Source: Salminus brasiliensis
Taxonomy: Eukaryota > Chordata > Actinopteri > Characiformes > Bryconidae
DNA length: 64,000 nucleotides
NCBI RefSeq assembly: GCF_030463535.1
Contig: NC_132879.1
Span: 41,353,970 to 41,417,969, forward strand
Reading direction: 5' to 3'
Made by a program: the position numbers and the translations under genes. Every line of letters starts with the position of its first letter. The stretch's first letter is position 1. The notes beneath the pieces were generated by a model that was not told where the DNA came from, did not search any database, and saw nothing but the letters and a program-made list of their open reading frames with translations. Positions 46,831 through 58,480 of the stretch are shown here, piece by piece.

Positions 46831-47815
46831 CATGCAAATGCGGGGGGCAACTTGATTTTCTAACACACATCGTTGATCTTAGTTTTCTAAATTAGCTTTA
46901 GTGATAACATAGGGACCAGTAAAATTAGCCTTGAGTTTGAGGAGAGGGTCCCCAGCCCTTACATCCCACATGGATAGCCACAAGCGGTCTCCAGGCTGGA
47001 AGGTTGGGGTCTACCCTCTCCACCTGTCTGCCTGCTCTTTGTCGCACCGCAGGAAGGTCTTGGTGTATGCAAGACAGAGCATTCGCTTTAGTGTTGCAGG
47101 AACCAGGGCGGTAAGTGATGGAGAGCCTGAACCGGGAGAAGAAGAGGGACCACCTAGCCTGATGTGGGTTCCGGGATGGAATTTGTCCTCCCTTCCATGT
47201 TGTTGGGAGAGGACAGCCCCAACCCTGGTACTGGAGGAATCCCACTTAGAGGGTGTGATATAACCTTGGGCCAGGGCTCCATGAAATATTCTTCCATCGC
47301 CCGTTCTTCCTTACGGGTGAGGTGGTAGACCTGTGACTTGGGCAGGGTGTAATTGTCCTCTAAATCAATAGCATAGTCAAACAGGCGATGGAGGGTAGTT
47401 TTGTGGCCTGGGACTGATCACGTCCTGGAAGTCATAATAGTCTGGGGGCAATGGGGGGCTAAGGGGGGCTGAACCAAGGCAATGAGCTAAACAGTAAGGA
47501 GACCAGGACACCATCTCCCTATCCGGCCAGGAGACATGGGGGTTGTCCTTAGTGAGCCATGGGACACAGAGGATGACGGCGTAGTTAGAGACTGGTAGAA
47601 TCAAGAAGGCCGTCTCCTCGGAGTGGAGCCAGTTGGCAGCTAGCTGAACAGGAGCCGTGACGTGTGTGATTGGGGTTGGCCTCATGGGCTGGTCGTCCAA
47701 AGAGGTGATCCGAAGGGGCTAAAGCAGTGGACGGGCAGTGATCCCCATCTGATCCACCATGTCCAAGATTATCCAAGATGAAGCTGCCCCACATTATTCC
47801 CCCGCAATATTTTCT
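46831..47815 (-). pseudogene. Gypsy pol fragments (rearranged)
   Basis: Minus strand. 47700-47377 encodes a protease-to-RT linker type sequence (TAPVQLAANWLHSEETAFLI, then VILCVPWLTKDNPHVSW, a typical LG.PWL..HNP..DW-like block). 47170-47070 encodes an RNase H end ([28 protein letters not shown]). The parts between, including the RT core, and the integrase are missing. Closely related in sequence to the RNase H of the element at 6787-11006. Non-functional. Confidence 0.82.
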
Positions 47816-50800
47816 CAGAAATAGTATACTAACATAGTATAATGGCTGCTGCGACCACTATAGTGACAGTACTTTGTTGTTTATTCAGATTAAAAGTTCA
47901 AACACACAGACAAACTTTTTTTGTTTGTTTTTGTTTTTACTTTTTATTACTTAATATCTTCTTCATTCTTGATCTTAACAATAAGAAATCAAACTTAATT
48001 GGCTACTATTAAAGATAATATGAAAAATAAAATATAAAACTGTACCTGTACCCTGTCATGACTGAAGTAAAAGACTAGGAGCCTGATGTTTATTTAGAGG
48101 TTTAATTTGGTTAATCAATAAGCATTACTTACTTAATGCAAACTAATAAACGCATTTGGTCAATCTTTCTTTGTTTGTTGGGTACTATGGAATGCTGAAA
48201 AAGCATACATAAATATAAAAAGCTCTATAAAAGAATTCTCACATGAACATGAATATGCATGCGCATGATTACCACAGGCCATCATTTGGGAATACAATTA
48301 CTGTATTCTGTGAAAACAAACCAAAAAAAGAAACACACTCAAAACACTCTTATATGTGATAAAATATATGTAAATACAATACATATTATGGGTCAGTGTT
48401 TTTTGTTCTAGATGTAATAGACAGAAATAAGGTAGAAAATTAGGTAGAAAATATTCTGGATTGCTACATTAATTCCTTTAATATATTTTGAGGACATACT
48501 GATAGTTGAAGGAAAGTTTTAACAAATGCATCGTCATCTGTTCAAATGTGTAAAGCCAGTGCAAAGCCAGTGCTGACACTGACTGCAGTGTTGATATTTC
48601 CTGTTTTATAGTGAATGTTATATTACAATAATTTTGGGACAGATGATTTAAAAATCCAGATCTAAAACTACAATGATAAATGATGAAATAATCTTCCAAT
48701 TTCATTAATACTGTAAGTAAAACCTACTAGCTAATTTTAAAATATAATTACACTGTTATTATATATTTCTTTTGCACATCATGGGTGTCATCAGTACTTC
48801 TAGAATTTATGCTATTTAATACATAATTGTATCCAGGACAACTTTAACCATATTACAGGGGAAGAGGAATATCCTATTACAGAGAAACAGGTTTTGCCCA
48901 AATACTCTTATTTAAATATACAAAACAAACTCAAGGATGTCAAAGCAGCATGTGATTAGTACCTATTTATTGATGGCATAGAAATTAAATATGTAGGTTT
49001 ATAGTTGTTTGAAACAAGCAGTGAGCCCCCCATGTTTGGGCTTTGCTTAGACCTAAGGTTGGTGCAGCAGCTCTTAATTTTTGAATAAGCTTCTTTGGGT
49101 TTCATGTTGCAGTGGCTGATTTTGATCCCCTTCATACATCCATTTGCATCAGATTCTATCCAGTTCTCATAAAGTTTGTGTGGTTTTCAGAAGTAATGCA
49201 GATCATATAATAACAGCATCTCATACTAATAAGTGAGAGTTGGTAGTCATTTCTTATTATCTTATTATACTCTTATCTTAAGCTCATGAAAATAATCTAT
49301 TACATTGCCTGCTCTAAATCCAAAATCCAAAAGACCTTCTTCAAAGAACATGTTCTTAAATATTTTTTGTATTTATGACCTAAAAAAAGTTGAATATAAA
49401 TATGATGTGTAAGCGGTTTACATACTGACTGGTTTGTGAACTGGGAGGAAGACTTGCCCTGTGTTCAGCTTTGCTATAATCAGGATCATACATAAAGTTC
49501 TTTCTACGAAACATTTACTTTGTTGAGTTTTTACACCATCTAAATAAAGTTATTATATTAATAACATTCGAGCTTAATTAAACTGAAGAAAAAAAACATC
49601 AGACATTTTGATGCATATCTACATATTTTGATGTTATCTATCAAACATGAATTTCTCTAAGCAACTGTGTAAAAATCTGACAACTGAAGCAACTGTGAAG
49701 CATGGGGTTGAATCTATTATGTTTTGCAAGCATGGCTTAGACCTCAATGTTCAGTACGGCAAAGTGGGGAAAAAAACACTAACCCAGGTTTCTTTTCATT
49801 TAATTTGAACCAACAGTTGTGCAAGTTACAAATTATTTTATCTAATATCATATTGACCCACTGAGGTTAATACAGCCTATAGTGTGATAATTGTATATTC
49901 TAGCATGATCAATGTGTTTCCACGCATTCACACACACAAAACCCAGACATTGTCCTCGTCCAATCCACAATGACTTTATGAGTTGAAATAAGAGTTACTC
50001 TCTCTAGACGCAGCAAAGAAAATGGAAAGGAGGAAGAAGGGCAGAGGGGACAAACAATATTCCGAAACCACTACAGTTCCCACTATACCATGCAAATCCA
50101 GCTTAAGGATTCTCTGTGGCACGATGGGACGATGTAAAGTGACATAGTAGCTCAACTCTTGTGCTTTTAATGTGTGAAGTTACATGCTCTAACCCACAGA
50201 CCAACAGTGAGTAAATATGCAAACACTGACACCATGCAGCACACCATAGGTAACAATTTGGATATAAATTGCAAATAAAGGAATAAAGTCCTACACTGAC
50301 ACAAATTTCTTTTTCAGTAGTTTTCACATCACTTCTATTGTTTAATGAACAAATTCTTACTGTAGAACCTGAATACAGTATGTAACTGTAGCTCTATAAG
50401 CATCATGGTGAAAAATGTAGCGGTGGGTGAATTCTACAGTAAACACATTTTATCATGTAAATCACAAAATGGTAATTTTGAGCTAATTATAATTTTAAGG
50501 TAATCATATTTAGACTACACCACTGGGAAGCTTAATGTTTGGTTTATTAAAAGTAAGAAACGGAGAAAGACTTGCAAAAAACAAGAAGCTGAGACTCAAG
50601 GAACAGGTTGAAAGTGTGGTCTCATTGCAGGGAGTCTTTGGGTTCACTGAATCTCTCTGTGGTTCTTGTACTGAAAGAGAGAGTAAGAGAGGAAGAAAAA
50701 GACACATTTCAATAGGCTTATACAGGAAACTGCCTTGGAAAAGAGATGATGTCTTTGCTACCCAACATAAGTTATGGAGCATCATTAGTTGTGATCATCA

Positions 50801-52339
50801 ACTGCTCTTGCTGCTAAAGGTTAACAAAGTATGAAGTTCTCCACCTACCACTCAACATCACTGTTCCTCCACCTCTAACATCATTGGACCACATCGCTCC
50901 TGGCCTATAACATTATCAGTCATCACCATGCAGAACTTCTGACCTGTAATGTAATTGGTTTTCACCCTAAAACTTTAAAAAACTAACAAGATTACTTATA
51001 AGTATAACAAATAAAATGCAGCAATATAGCACCATAGCATATTATTTCTATAGTATAATTTCCCATTTGGCCTAGTATAATTTAGTTTTACTTTAACATT
51101 CCAAAAACTATTTAAAATCTTTTTTTTTAAGTTATATCTTACTTAAATTGCCATCAGTCCAAAATCAACTGAGCTTCAACATAACATAGACACCATAGAC
51201 AGATGTCAATCAAGAGAAATGGAAAAGCTTAATTCATAAATTACCTTTCTGTTTTCTGGTTAGAAATATGCACTCAAAATCCATATACATAATTGAATTA
51301 CATCATAAAACGTCATAAAATCTTGAATCATACACTATTATATTTAAATATAAATATCACAATAAAATTTACAATGAATAGGTTGATGTTGATGGATAAT
51401 GTCATGAGTTGCTTACTTGCTATTATTCTGTATCCTAGTCCAACCTGTTATCTATTAACATCTACTAATTTAATGGGGGATACTCCACGAACATGCTTTA
51501 ATACACATGTTAATTTGATTCAGATAATATTGCTGATGTTCCATCTGATATTTTAAGCGTCTTACCTTTTAAAAATGTATCATAAATACTCTATTCTGCT
51601 CTGCTCGGCTGCACTGCTCGGATTTGCTGCTAACTTCCGGGAACTATTGAAAGGCTCCATGATCTGCTGTAAAAAAGTGACCCATAAGAGTGAACAGAGT
51701 TGGCGTGACCCTCTTTCTGTCTCTATATGGCTCTGATCTGAGTTTAAGTTTAACTAAATCTGTGACCATGTGGTCTTTCCTATAACAACCTCAGCTGATT
51801 TTGTGCCTCTTGCAGTTTGACAAATGTATGCTGTCTTTACACTGTAAAAAAAAGAAACAGAACATACAGCCTGCCAACAGCAGTGCTACTACAACTTATG
51901 CAGCTTCTCTTAGTTGGTGCTTTTTAAAGTAATATAGCTTTACAAACCTTTGTAAGCATTGTGAGAAACATTAAGTAACTAATTAATTGGATACTAACTC
52001 TGCTTCCTGTGCCTAGTTGTTATGGTTAAAGTAACTAAAATATTGCCTCCAACAATCCATCCCTCCCACAGCTCTGCTCACAATGATGGAGTCTCAGTTG
52101 TCATATCCCATAGTGCTCTATGACACTGTTCTTCATCAGCTTTACAGTACTCTGCTGTGTTGTTACAGCAGATATCTAAGGATAGGTTTAGTTCACAATA
52201 AAATGCTGAATAAAGTATTTTACTGTTTAATAAATGGTGTTAAATATTGTACAATTCTGCAAAATGTTTCACAGTGTAGGTTCTGAATAACAGTCCTTCA
52301 CTTTCCTGTTAGGTGAACATATTCAGATGGATGAAATTT
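47816..52339. other. Non-coding stretch
   Basis: No gene supported. A short relic at about 49680-49745 (aactgtgaagcatggggttg, reading ATVKHGVESIMF) looks like the KHGGGSIM block of a Tc1 transposase. The rest is AT-rich with random short open frames. Confidence 0.35.
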
Positions 52340-52960
52340 GAGCTGGCCCCTGTTGTCTGCTCATGCCAGTGTTAGTCCATTCCTGGTTGGATGCTGCTGC
52401 CTTCCTACCCCATGGTTCAGGCTTTCCTGCTGTGTAAACTTGCTAATATTTTCCAGAATTCCCCTACCCCCTTTGTTTTTCTTTCCTATCTCTTTCCCAT
52501 GTATTAAGATCCCTTGTTCCTACAGTTCTGTCTCAGTGCTGCCCAACCCAGATCTCTACTACCCATTGATTCATTCACACCACTCTAAGTACTACATATC
52601 TGTGCCTTTGACTGCTTTGCCAGCATGGACTTTGCCTGAGCATGTGCCCTACACTCATTCACATTTTTAAAACACATGTTTTGCTGTCACATTAGCAATA
52701 CACTTCATCATCTTACTCTTTCTGTGCAGTTATTCTTGTTGTTCTGTTATTTTTTATTCTATCTGGTGGAGAATGGGTTCACCTTTTAAACTTTGCTTTT
52801 TCACAAGGTTTCTTCCTTTCAGTGTGAGGAAGTTCTTCCTTGTCACTGTTGCCTTCACCTTCCTATAAAGAGGTTTGGACCCAGTGCTCTGTGAAGCTGC
52901 TAGGTCATTAAATGTAGGGAATAAATGAATCCTGCTCTATGGATCAGAAATCAGAAGAAT
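52340..52960 (+). repeat. Interspersed fish repeat
   Basis: 52765-52920 (ggagaatgggttcacctttt, caaggtttcttcctttcagt, gaggaagttcttccttgtca) is a decayed copy of a common non-coding repeat known from many otophysan sequences. The upstream part (52340-52700) is probably the same unit. No gene. Confidence 0.5.
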
Positions 52961-52997
52961 AAATCGGTAGAACAACTATCACACTAAATCATAATGA

Positions 52998-53340
52998 AGT
53001 TTTATTCTCCTTCACTCTCGCCCCCTCTCTCTTTCTCTCTCTCACACACCCTCTCACATTCCTTCTATATATTATCTCCTATTCTGTCTACACATTCTCT
53101 CTTCTCTTCTTCTCCCTCCACTTCCTTCATTTTTTTCCTCCCGTTTTCTCTCTTTCCATAGTCTCGTTCTCCCATTCTGTCTCTCTCCCTTTCTCTCTCC
53201 CTTTCCCCATTGTTTTTTCCTCTTCCTCCACTCCCCATCTCTTTCTCTGTATTCCTTCTAATCTATTCTTTCTCTTTCCCTTCATACTTTTATTCTCCTT
53301 CACTCTCGCACCCCCCCCCCCCCCCTCTCTCTCTCACCAG
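52998..53340. repeat. Pyrimidine-rich tract upstream of grik2
   Basis: About 340 bp in which almost every plus-strand base is C or T (ctctctct, ttcctcccc, tctttctc), ending in a C run at about 53311-53325 and (CT)n. Mirror-repeat potential makes triplex DNA possible; no coding content. Confidence 0.75.
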
Positions 53341-53788
53341 TCTCATCCTCCGTTCCTCTTTGCGCGCGCGCTCCCACTCACCTTGGCTCGACGTCAGTAG
53401 CGGTGCAGCAGTGCAGCAGTAACGGGCTCCACGTTTACACTGAGCTCGCGGTTCTCGCGGTTCTCCGCCGACCGTTCGTCCTCTCGCGCCCCCCTCCCTT
53501 TTTTCTTCCTCCTCTTCCTCTTTCTCGTTTGCAGTACACGTTACCGGATCTCCTCCTCCGTCAGCGATGGATGGCCCTTGCAGCTCCTGAGCAGGAGAGG
53601 GGTTCCTTGGCGCAGTAAAGACGCTGGAGACACGAACAGCGGGGTGGGGAGGGGGGTCGAGCACTGATGTTTTCGGTGTTGAGAAGAAGTTGACCATGCC
53701 GTGATGCTTCCCCTTCGACCCTGACGAAGCGCTCGTGGACGATTCGGAGTCACGAACGCGCGCGGCTCGCTTAGGGCAGGCGAGCAAG
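53341..53788 (+). promoter_or_regulatory. CpG-rich leader/promoter region of grik2
   Basis: CpG-dense DNA (gcgcgcgcgctc, ctcgcggttctcgcggttctccgccg, cgcgcgcggctcgc) immediately upstream of the ATG. No TATA box. Several upstream ATGs (53567, 53571, 53664, 53696, 53703) would open short reading frames if included in the mRNA. Confidence 0.5.
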
Positions 53789-53906
53789 ATGAGCAGAAGT
53801 CCTCCACGGTTAGTGGGACCGATGCCGGGCTCCTCGCCGTGGCTGCTGCTGCCTTTTATGCTGCTCCTAGGCTGGTCTCTCGGGATGCCTCACGTTTTAA
53901 GATTCG
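53789..53906 (+). CDS. grik2: Kainate receptor subunit, first coding exon only (grik2-like)
   Basis: 39 codons plus one base: ATG at 53789 (context gcaagATGa, A at -3) to TTCG|GTAGGA. Encodes MSRSPPRLVGPMPGSSP, a strongly hydrophobic signal-peptide core (WLLLPFMLLLGW) and, after the likely cleavage site, GMPHVLRFG. GRIK2 exon 1 likewise ends at HVLRFG with the next glycine split across the intron, where the amino-terminal (ligand-binding-protein-like) domain begins. GRIK3 has GMPHVIRIG, so it is the main alternative; VLRFG and the linkage to sobp and cd24 (human GRIK2 is on 6q16) favour grik2. The product is a glutamate-gated cation channel subunit of synapses. The remaining exons are outside the window; intron 1 is known to be very long in this family. 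Confidence 0.78.
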
Positions 53907-54393
53907 GTAGGAGACATTTGTTGCTATTGCTTACATTTTGCTTGGATGTGCGTTTGGTTGCCTTTCGTGTGTGTCCTGCATTCGATCCCCTGTAGTAAGT
54001 TCACCAGTGAATATTCAAGAGCCTAAAGACTGAAAAGACCTTCCTTTGGTTTCAGAATAGCCCCAAAAACATGACATGGCTTTTCAGAGAATGCATTTGT
54101 GCAACCTAGTGCTTGCGTCTGAACATGGCAATGAATTTAGCCTACTTACTTTAGCAGCCCGTGTGTGTATGGCAAGATCAGATCAGATCGTCTCAAGGGC
54201 TGGTTTATAAACAGCTTGTGTCTAACACCAGCTTTATTGTCTGGAGGTAAGCTATTATTCCTAATCTGTATTTGAATACAGAACCCCACGAGGCCCGACA
54301 TGATCGGAGATCTATCAAACACTAGCGTTAAAACGAATTACTTGCCCCTGGAGGCTTGTGACACAGATCTAACAAGCCCTGGGAGATACTCTC

Positions 54394-54394
54394 T

Positions 54395-54449
<55 letters not shown>
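54394..54449. repeat. (CT)n microsatellite in grik2 intron 1
   Basis: About 28 CT units with one interruption near the left end. Confidence 0.95.
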
Positions 54450-54452
<3 letters not shown>

Positions 54453-54820
54453 ACCTAGCTACAAAAAGTGATCTAGCTGCATGCTCGTCAGTACTGTTGC
54501 TGAGTGGGAACTATAACACCGAGTACACAATATTTGCCTTTAGACAAAGGCTCCAACTGCCGACCGTTCATAATTCACCCAAACAATGTTATGCAAAGCC
54601 GCTGGGCGACGACCCCCTAGCTGATGTATGACTGTGAGTTGCACCACTGCCCCGGTCATTAGAACGTGGCAGCCGAGTGTGAGCGAGATGCTTAGTGACC
54701 GCTGTCATCCATCGGCGTCAACACGAAGGGGGTACGAGGGGTCTGAATGCCCTGTTTGAGAGTCAAAGCGCGTGTGCACATTGCCGCTGTGGAGCCTGGG
54801 GGTGGGGATTGAGGTGGTGG

Positions 54821-54856
54821 TGTGTGTGTGTGTGTGTGTGTGGGGGGGGGGGGGGG
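54821..54856. repeat. (TG)n followed by a 15-base G run
   Basis: TG repeats 54821-54841, then uninterrupted G to about 54856; could form G-quadruplex structure. Confidence 0.9.
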
Positions 54857-57800
54857 TGCACGCATGCAGTCGGTCGCCCTCGCTTCCGTGCTACACCGAT
54901 TTCCTTTTCATGTGCACTCGGGAGACGAACAGACGACTTGTGTACTACAAATCAGACGCGCTGCAGTGATTCACGAGAGGTAGTCCCTCCTGGCTGTGGA
55001 GCCAAACCGTATTTATGCCCTCCTCCGTTGATTCTGCGTTGATTATATTTCTGTTTGCAACTAGAGGCCGTCAGTTTCAGCACCGCGGACAGCGGCTCAG
55101 TTTAGGCGGAGCAGAAAAGCGTGGCAGGGCCTACCGTCTTTAACACAGAGGCTCCTAAATGGTTCTTGGTTTCAGAAGTGGGAATACCAAAGGGGAATTC
55201 CACAGGCTTTTTGCAATTGCAGCTCAATTAAATGATGACGATGCAGATAAGGGCACTAATTGGCTGTAAAATACACTAAACTTACAAATCCAGAATTGTT
55301 CACAGTGGTGGTGATGGGAACCAGATATCTGAAGTCTCAAAAAGCTACCTCACAGAAAGCTGATACACATTGATGTTTCATTGATTTAAAATAAGGTACA
55401 TGTTGGTAGTTCCCAAAAATCCCAAAACAAAATGTCTTTTCATATGTAACAGTTCTTTATGATTATTATTTATATATTACCTTTTTAAAATCACAATAAT
55501 TGGAATATGCAGATCTCTTAAAAATTATGTTGCCACCATATTTAAGCATTATATTGGAACATTTATATTTTATTCACTGAAGTTGTCATGTGTACAAACA
55601 AAACAAAAGCCATATTACTCCTTATATTTTTTAAACTTTTAAATTACAAAGTAACTCTCAATGAAAAAAGACCATGAGAACGACCAACCAAACCTGTATT
55701 CCTGCAATAAAAAATACTTTCCAAGCATCATTTTGGTTCTAATGCCTAGTTATGTGTCCTCTTGCCTTAGTGTCACTCACCAGTCTCTTCAGTTCCTGTC
55801 CATTTAAGTCCTTTCTTTCTCATTAACTACATGCACATTAGCTGAAGTTTGTGTGAATTTGTTGAAATTGAGATCTGGTGATTTTGCATGTCATTCAAGT
55901 GTCCCTGTTCTCCACCATGTACCAGGATCCACCATTCTAATTGAACATAAAGTTAGTAGAGGAGTGGGCTAAACTGGAGAGAGACTTGAGACTAGTGTAA
56001 TCATTGCCTGACAGTTATTAAAGCAAGGGGATACATAACCAAGTACTGGAAAAGGAACAGTGAGTTTAACAATGTTTAATGTTGTCACACTGTTAAAAGC
56101 ATTGTTAAAACAGATTTTGACAGTTGCCACACTTTCACTTAAGTACTTAATTTGTCCACCCTGGCCTGGCTTTAAAGAACTATATTGTCAAATAAATTTT
56201 ATTGGAACAGAAACTTTATGTTGTGTGGAGGTTATTTAAAGTGTTAAAAATGTTCTCCATGCTCACACATCTAATTAAAAAAAAATTCTTTAAGGAAGAA
56301 AAAAAGAAGAAAGGTTCTTATGAGAACCAAATGGGCTAATTTAAAGGCATAGCTTCAAATAACACTTTTTTACAAACAAATTTACAGTAACAATTACAAT
56401 CACCAGGAGCAAAGTTTCTTACCTCTGGCCCTGGTGGCCCATCTGCCCTCACCATTGTTGTGTTTTGTCTATTCTAACATATCTAAATAGCTCAGAAAAG
56501 ACCTGATACCTGATAACCACAGGACTGTATTTGGGACACACTCTTCACAGAGCTCCAGTAAACTCCAGATGACCTGGATGTATTGCAGTTTGACATATAG
56601 ACATATTGCACAGTTGTTTCAACTCATCAGCTAATCATCAAGCTCTCTAGGCACCGACTTAAAAGTATGTGCGCAGGAGCGATAGGTTACAAAAAGGCTA
56701 GCAAGTGTAAAGCTATATATTTAAGCCTAAATAATAATACTAAACCTTTTATATGTACAGTGTTTCTGAAACCTGTTACTTCACAACTGCGATGCAATAC
56801 CATGAAAACAGACAACAATGTACACATAAAATAATAACATAGAAAGAACAATAAGATAATAACAAATAAGAGCAAGTCTGTCAAAAACAAAACACCCTGC
56901 AGAGTAAAGCATTTCCTACCTGAAAATTAAGACAACCAAGATGAATACTTAATTTATCAATTCACTGTTTTGAAGAAAGAGGAAGTTGTGAAACTATGTG
57001 AAAGATCATGCATGGAAGCTAATCTAAATTATGGGACTAAGCTGTGACATTTTCATAGGAGTATTCATATATGCTAGTTCAAACTATATGCTGCACAGCA
57101 TTGCTAAAATTGTTGATTTGTATATCAGTAAGCTGTGAAGGGGGCTAGGCATGACAACATCAGAGCAAACAAACAAATTAAAGCTTTTGTTTTTGGTCTC
57201 ATTTACTTGTTTGTGAGGAGGAGACATTCCCTTGCAGCGGTTCTTTACCATGGGAATTGTTCTTCTGAGGCTTATTTGTGGAGACTGTGCAGCTCCTAGC
57301 CATTCAGTGCACTGCTGATGAGGAGCTAGACAGTATGAGCAAGCAGAAGGAAATAACCTATACTCTCAGGGCCAGAACTTTGACTTCTCTGTCCCAGAAC
57401 AAAGTCAAGCCACAAGCACCACTGTCTGAATTCGCTTTTCCACCTTTTTTGGTTTTTGCTGTATGGTTAGCGTGTGAGCTTGTGTGCTCTCCTTGCAGAG
57501 ATATTTGTAAATAATCACTTTGCAAGCCGTTCACCCTCCTATCTGACTGCTCTCATTATCTGCACCATTTCATCTCCAATAGAAGAATAGATTGCTTAGA
57601 CATCATTCTCACAGAAGAGTGACTAAGAGGAAGTGGGGCACAACCTAGCAACCTATTTTTTCTAAATAATGATAAAAGTATTTGAGAAAGATAAGATCAT
57701 TTTTGTACGAAATTGTCTGCATGCCACTGCATTTATGTAATTTTCCCAAGCTAATCTCAGCCTTAGATGTTCCACCCACATGTATACAGATAACAGATAT

Positions 57801-58093
57801 CTGGTATCTATTATGCATTAATCTGACCTGTAGTTACTTGATAATACGCCTTAGTGTGTAATAAGTCTTTCTGTGCTAAGAGTTAATATGCACTTCTGAA
57901 GTATTGCTTTTCAAGCTACAATTTAGTCATGAAAAGCGAACATCTGCCTGCACTGGACACCTTGATGAAGAATTCCCTTTTTAGAGTGAGATATATCAGT
58001 GGAATATAACACCACATTATATACATCACACCCAAACCCTAAGTGGGCTGTGACTGCTTGTTTTGTTTGGTAGTCAACAATATGGTACTCTGA

Positions 58094-58480
58094 TGGGCTC
58101 CAAGTGGTCCAGCGGACTAAGGTGCTGCCACTATGACCCGAGGATAATGTAGGATGGAGAGCACAATTGGTCATGCTGCCTGCCATCAGCAGCCAGAGCT
58201 CAAGAGAGCACAATTGGTCTTGCTTACTCCCGGTGTGTAGATGGCTTGATCTCTCTCTTCACATGACTTTAGTGTAATGCTGGCCGGCAGGGGCATCTAC
58301 TAGCTGATGCATCACAGCTAGGTACCATTGCATGTTGGTGGCCCGGTGATGCTGCACAGTCAGCAGTTGATAAGAGGCTGTAGATAATTACACATGTGTC
58401 AGTGTTAAGAGCATTACATGTGATAGGGGGAGAGTACTACCGAGTGGGTTGAGTAATTGGCTATCACAAATAGCCATTGG
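58094..58480 (+). mobile_element. tRNA-derived SINE, full-length-like copy
   Basis: Box A AGTGGTCCAGCGGACTAAGG (about 58103); box B region decayed. Body: gccatcagcagccagagctc, gagagcacaattggtcttgc, cagttgataagaggctgtag, and end gagtgggttgagtaattggc. Same family as 40932-41190 on the other strand. Confidence 0.85.

Noticed and set aside
52338..52670. 110-codon open frame with Cys/Pro-rich product
   Set aside because: Lies in an interspersed repeat and has no recognisable domain.
53290..53787. 165-codon minus-strand open frame, Glu/Arg/Gly-rich
   Set aside because: Antisense to the grik2 leader; length comes from CpG-rich and pyrimidine-tract composition, no domain.
55800..55930. Possible Tc1 remnant (minus-strand KSPDLN)
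   Set aside because: Only six residues resemble the catalytic block; too short to annotate.
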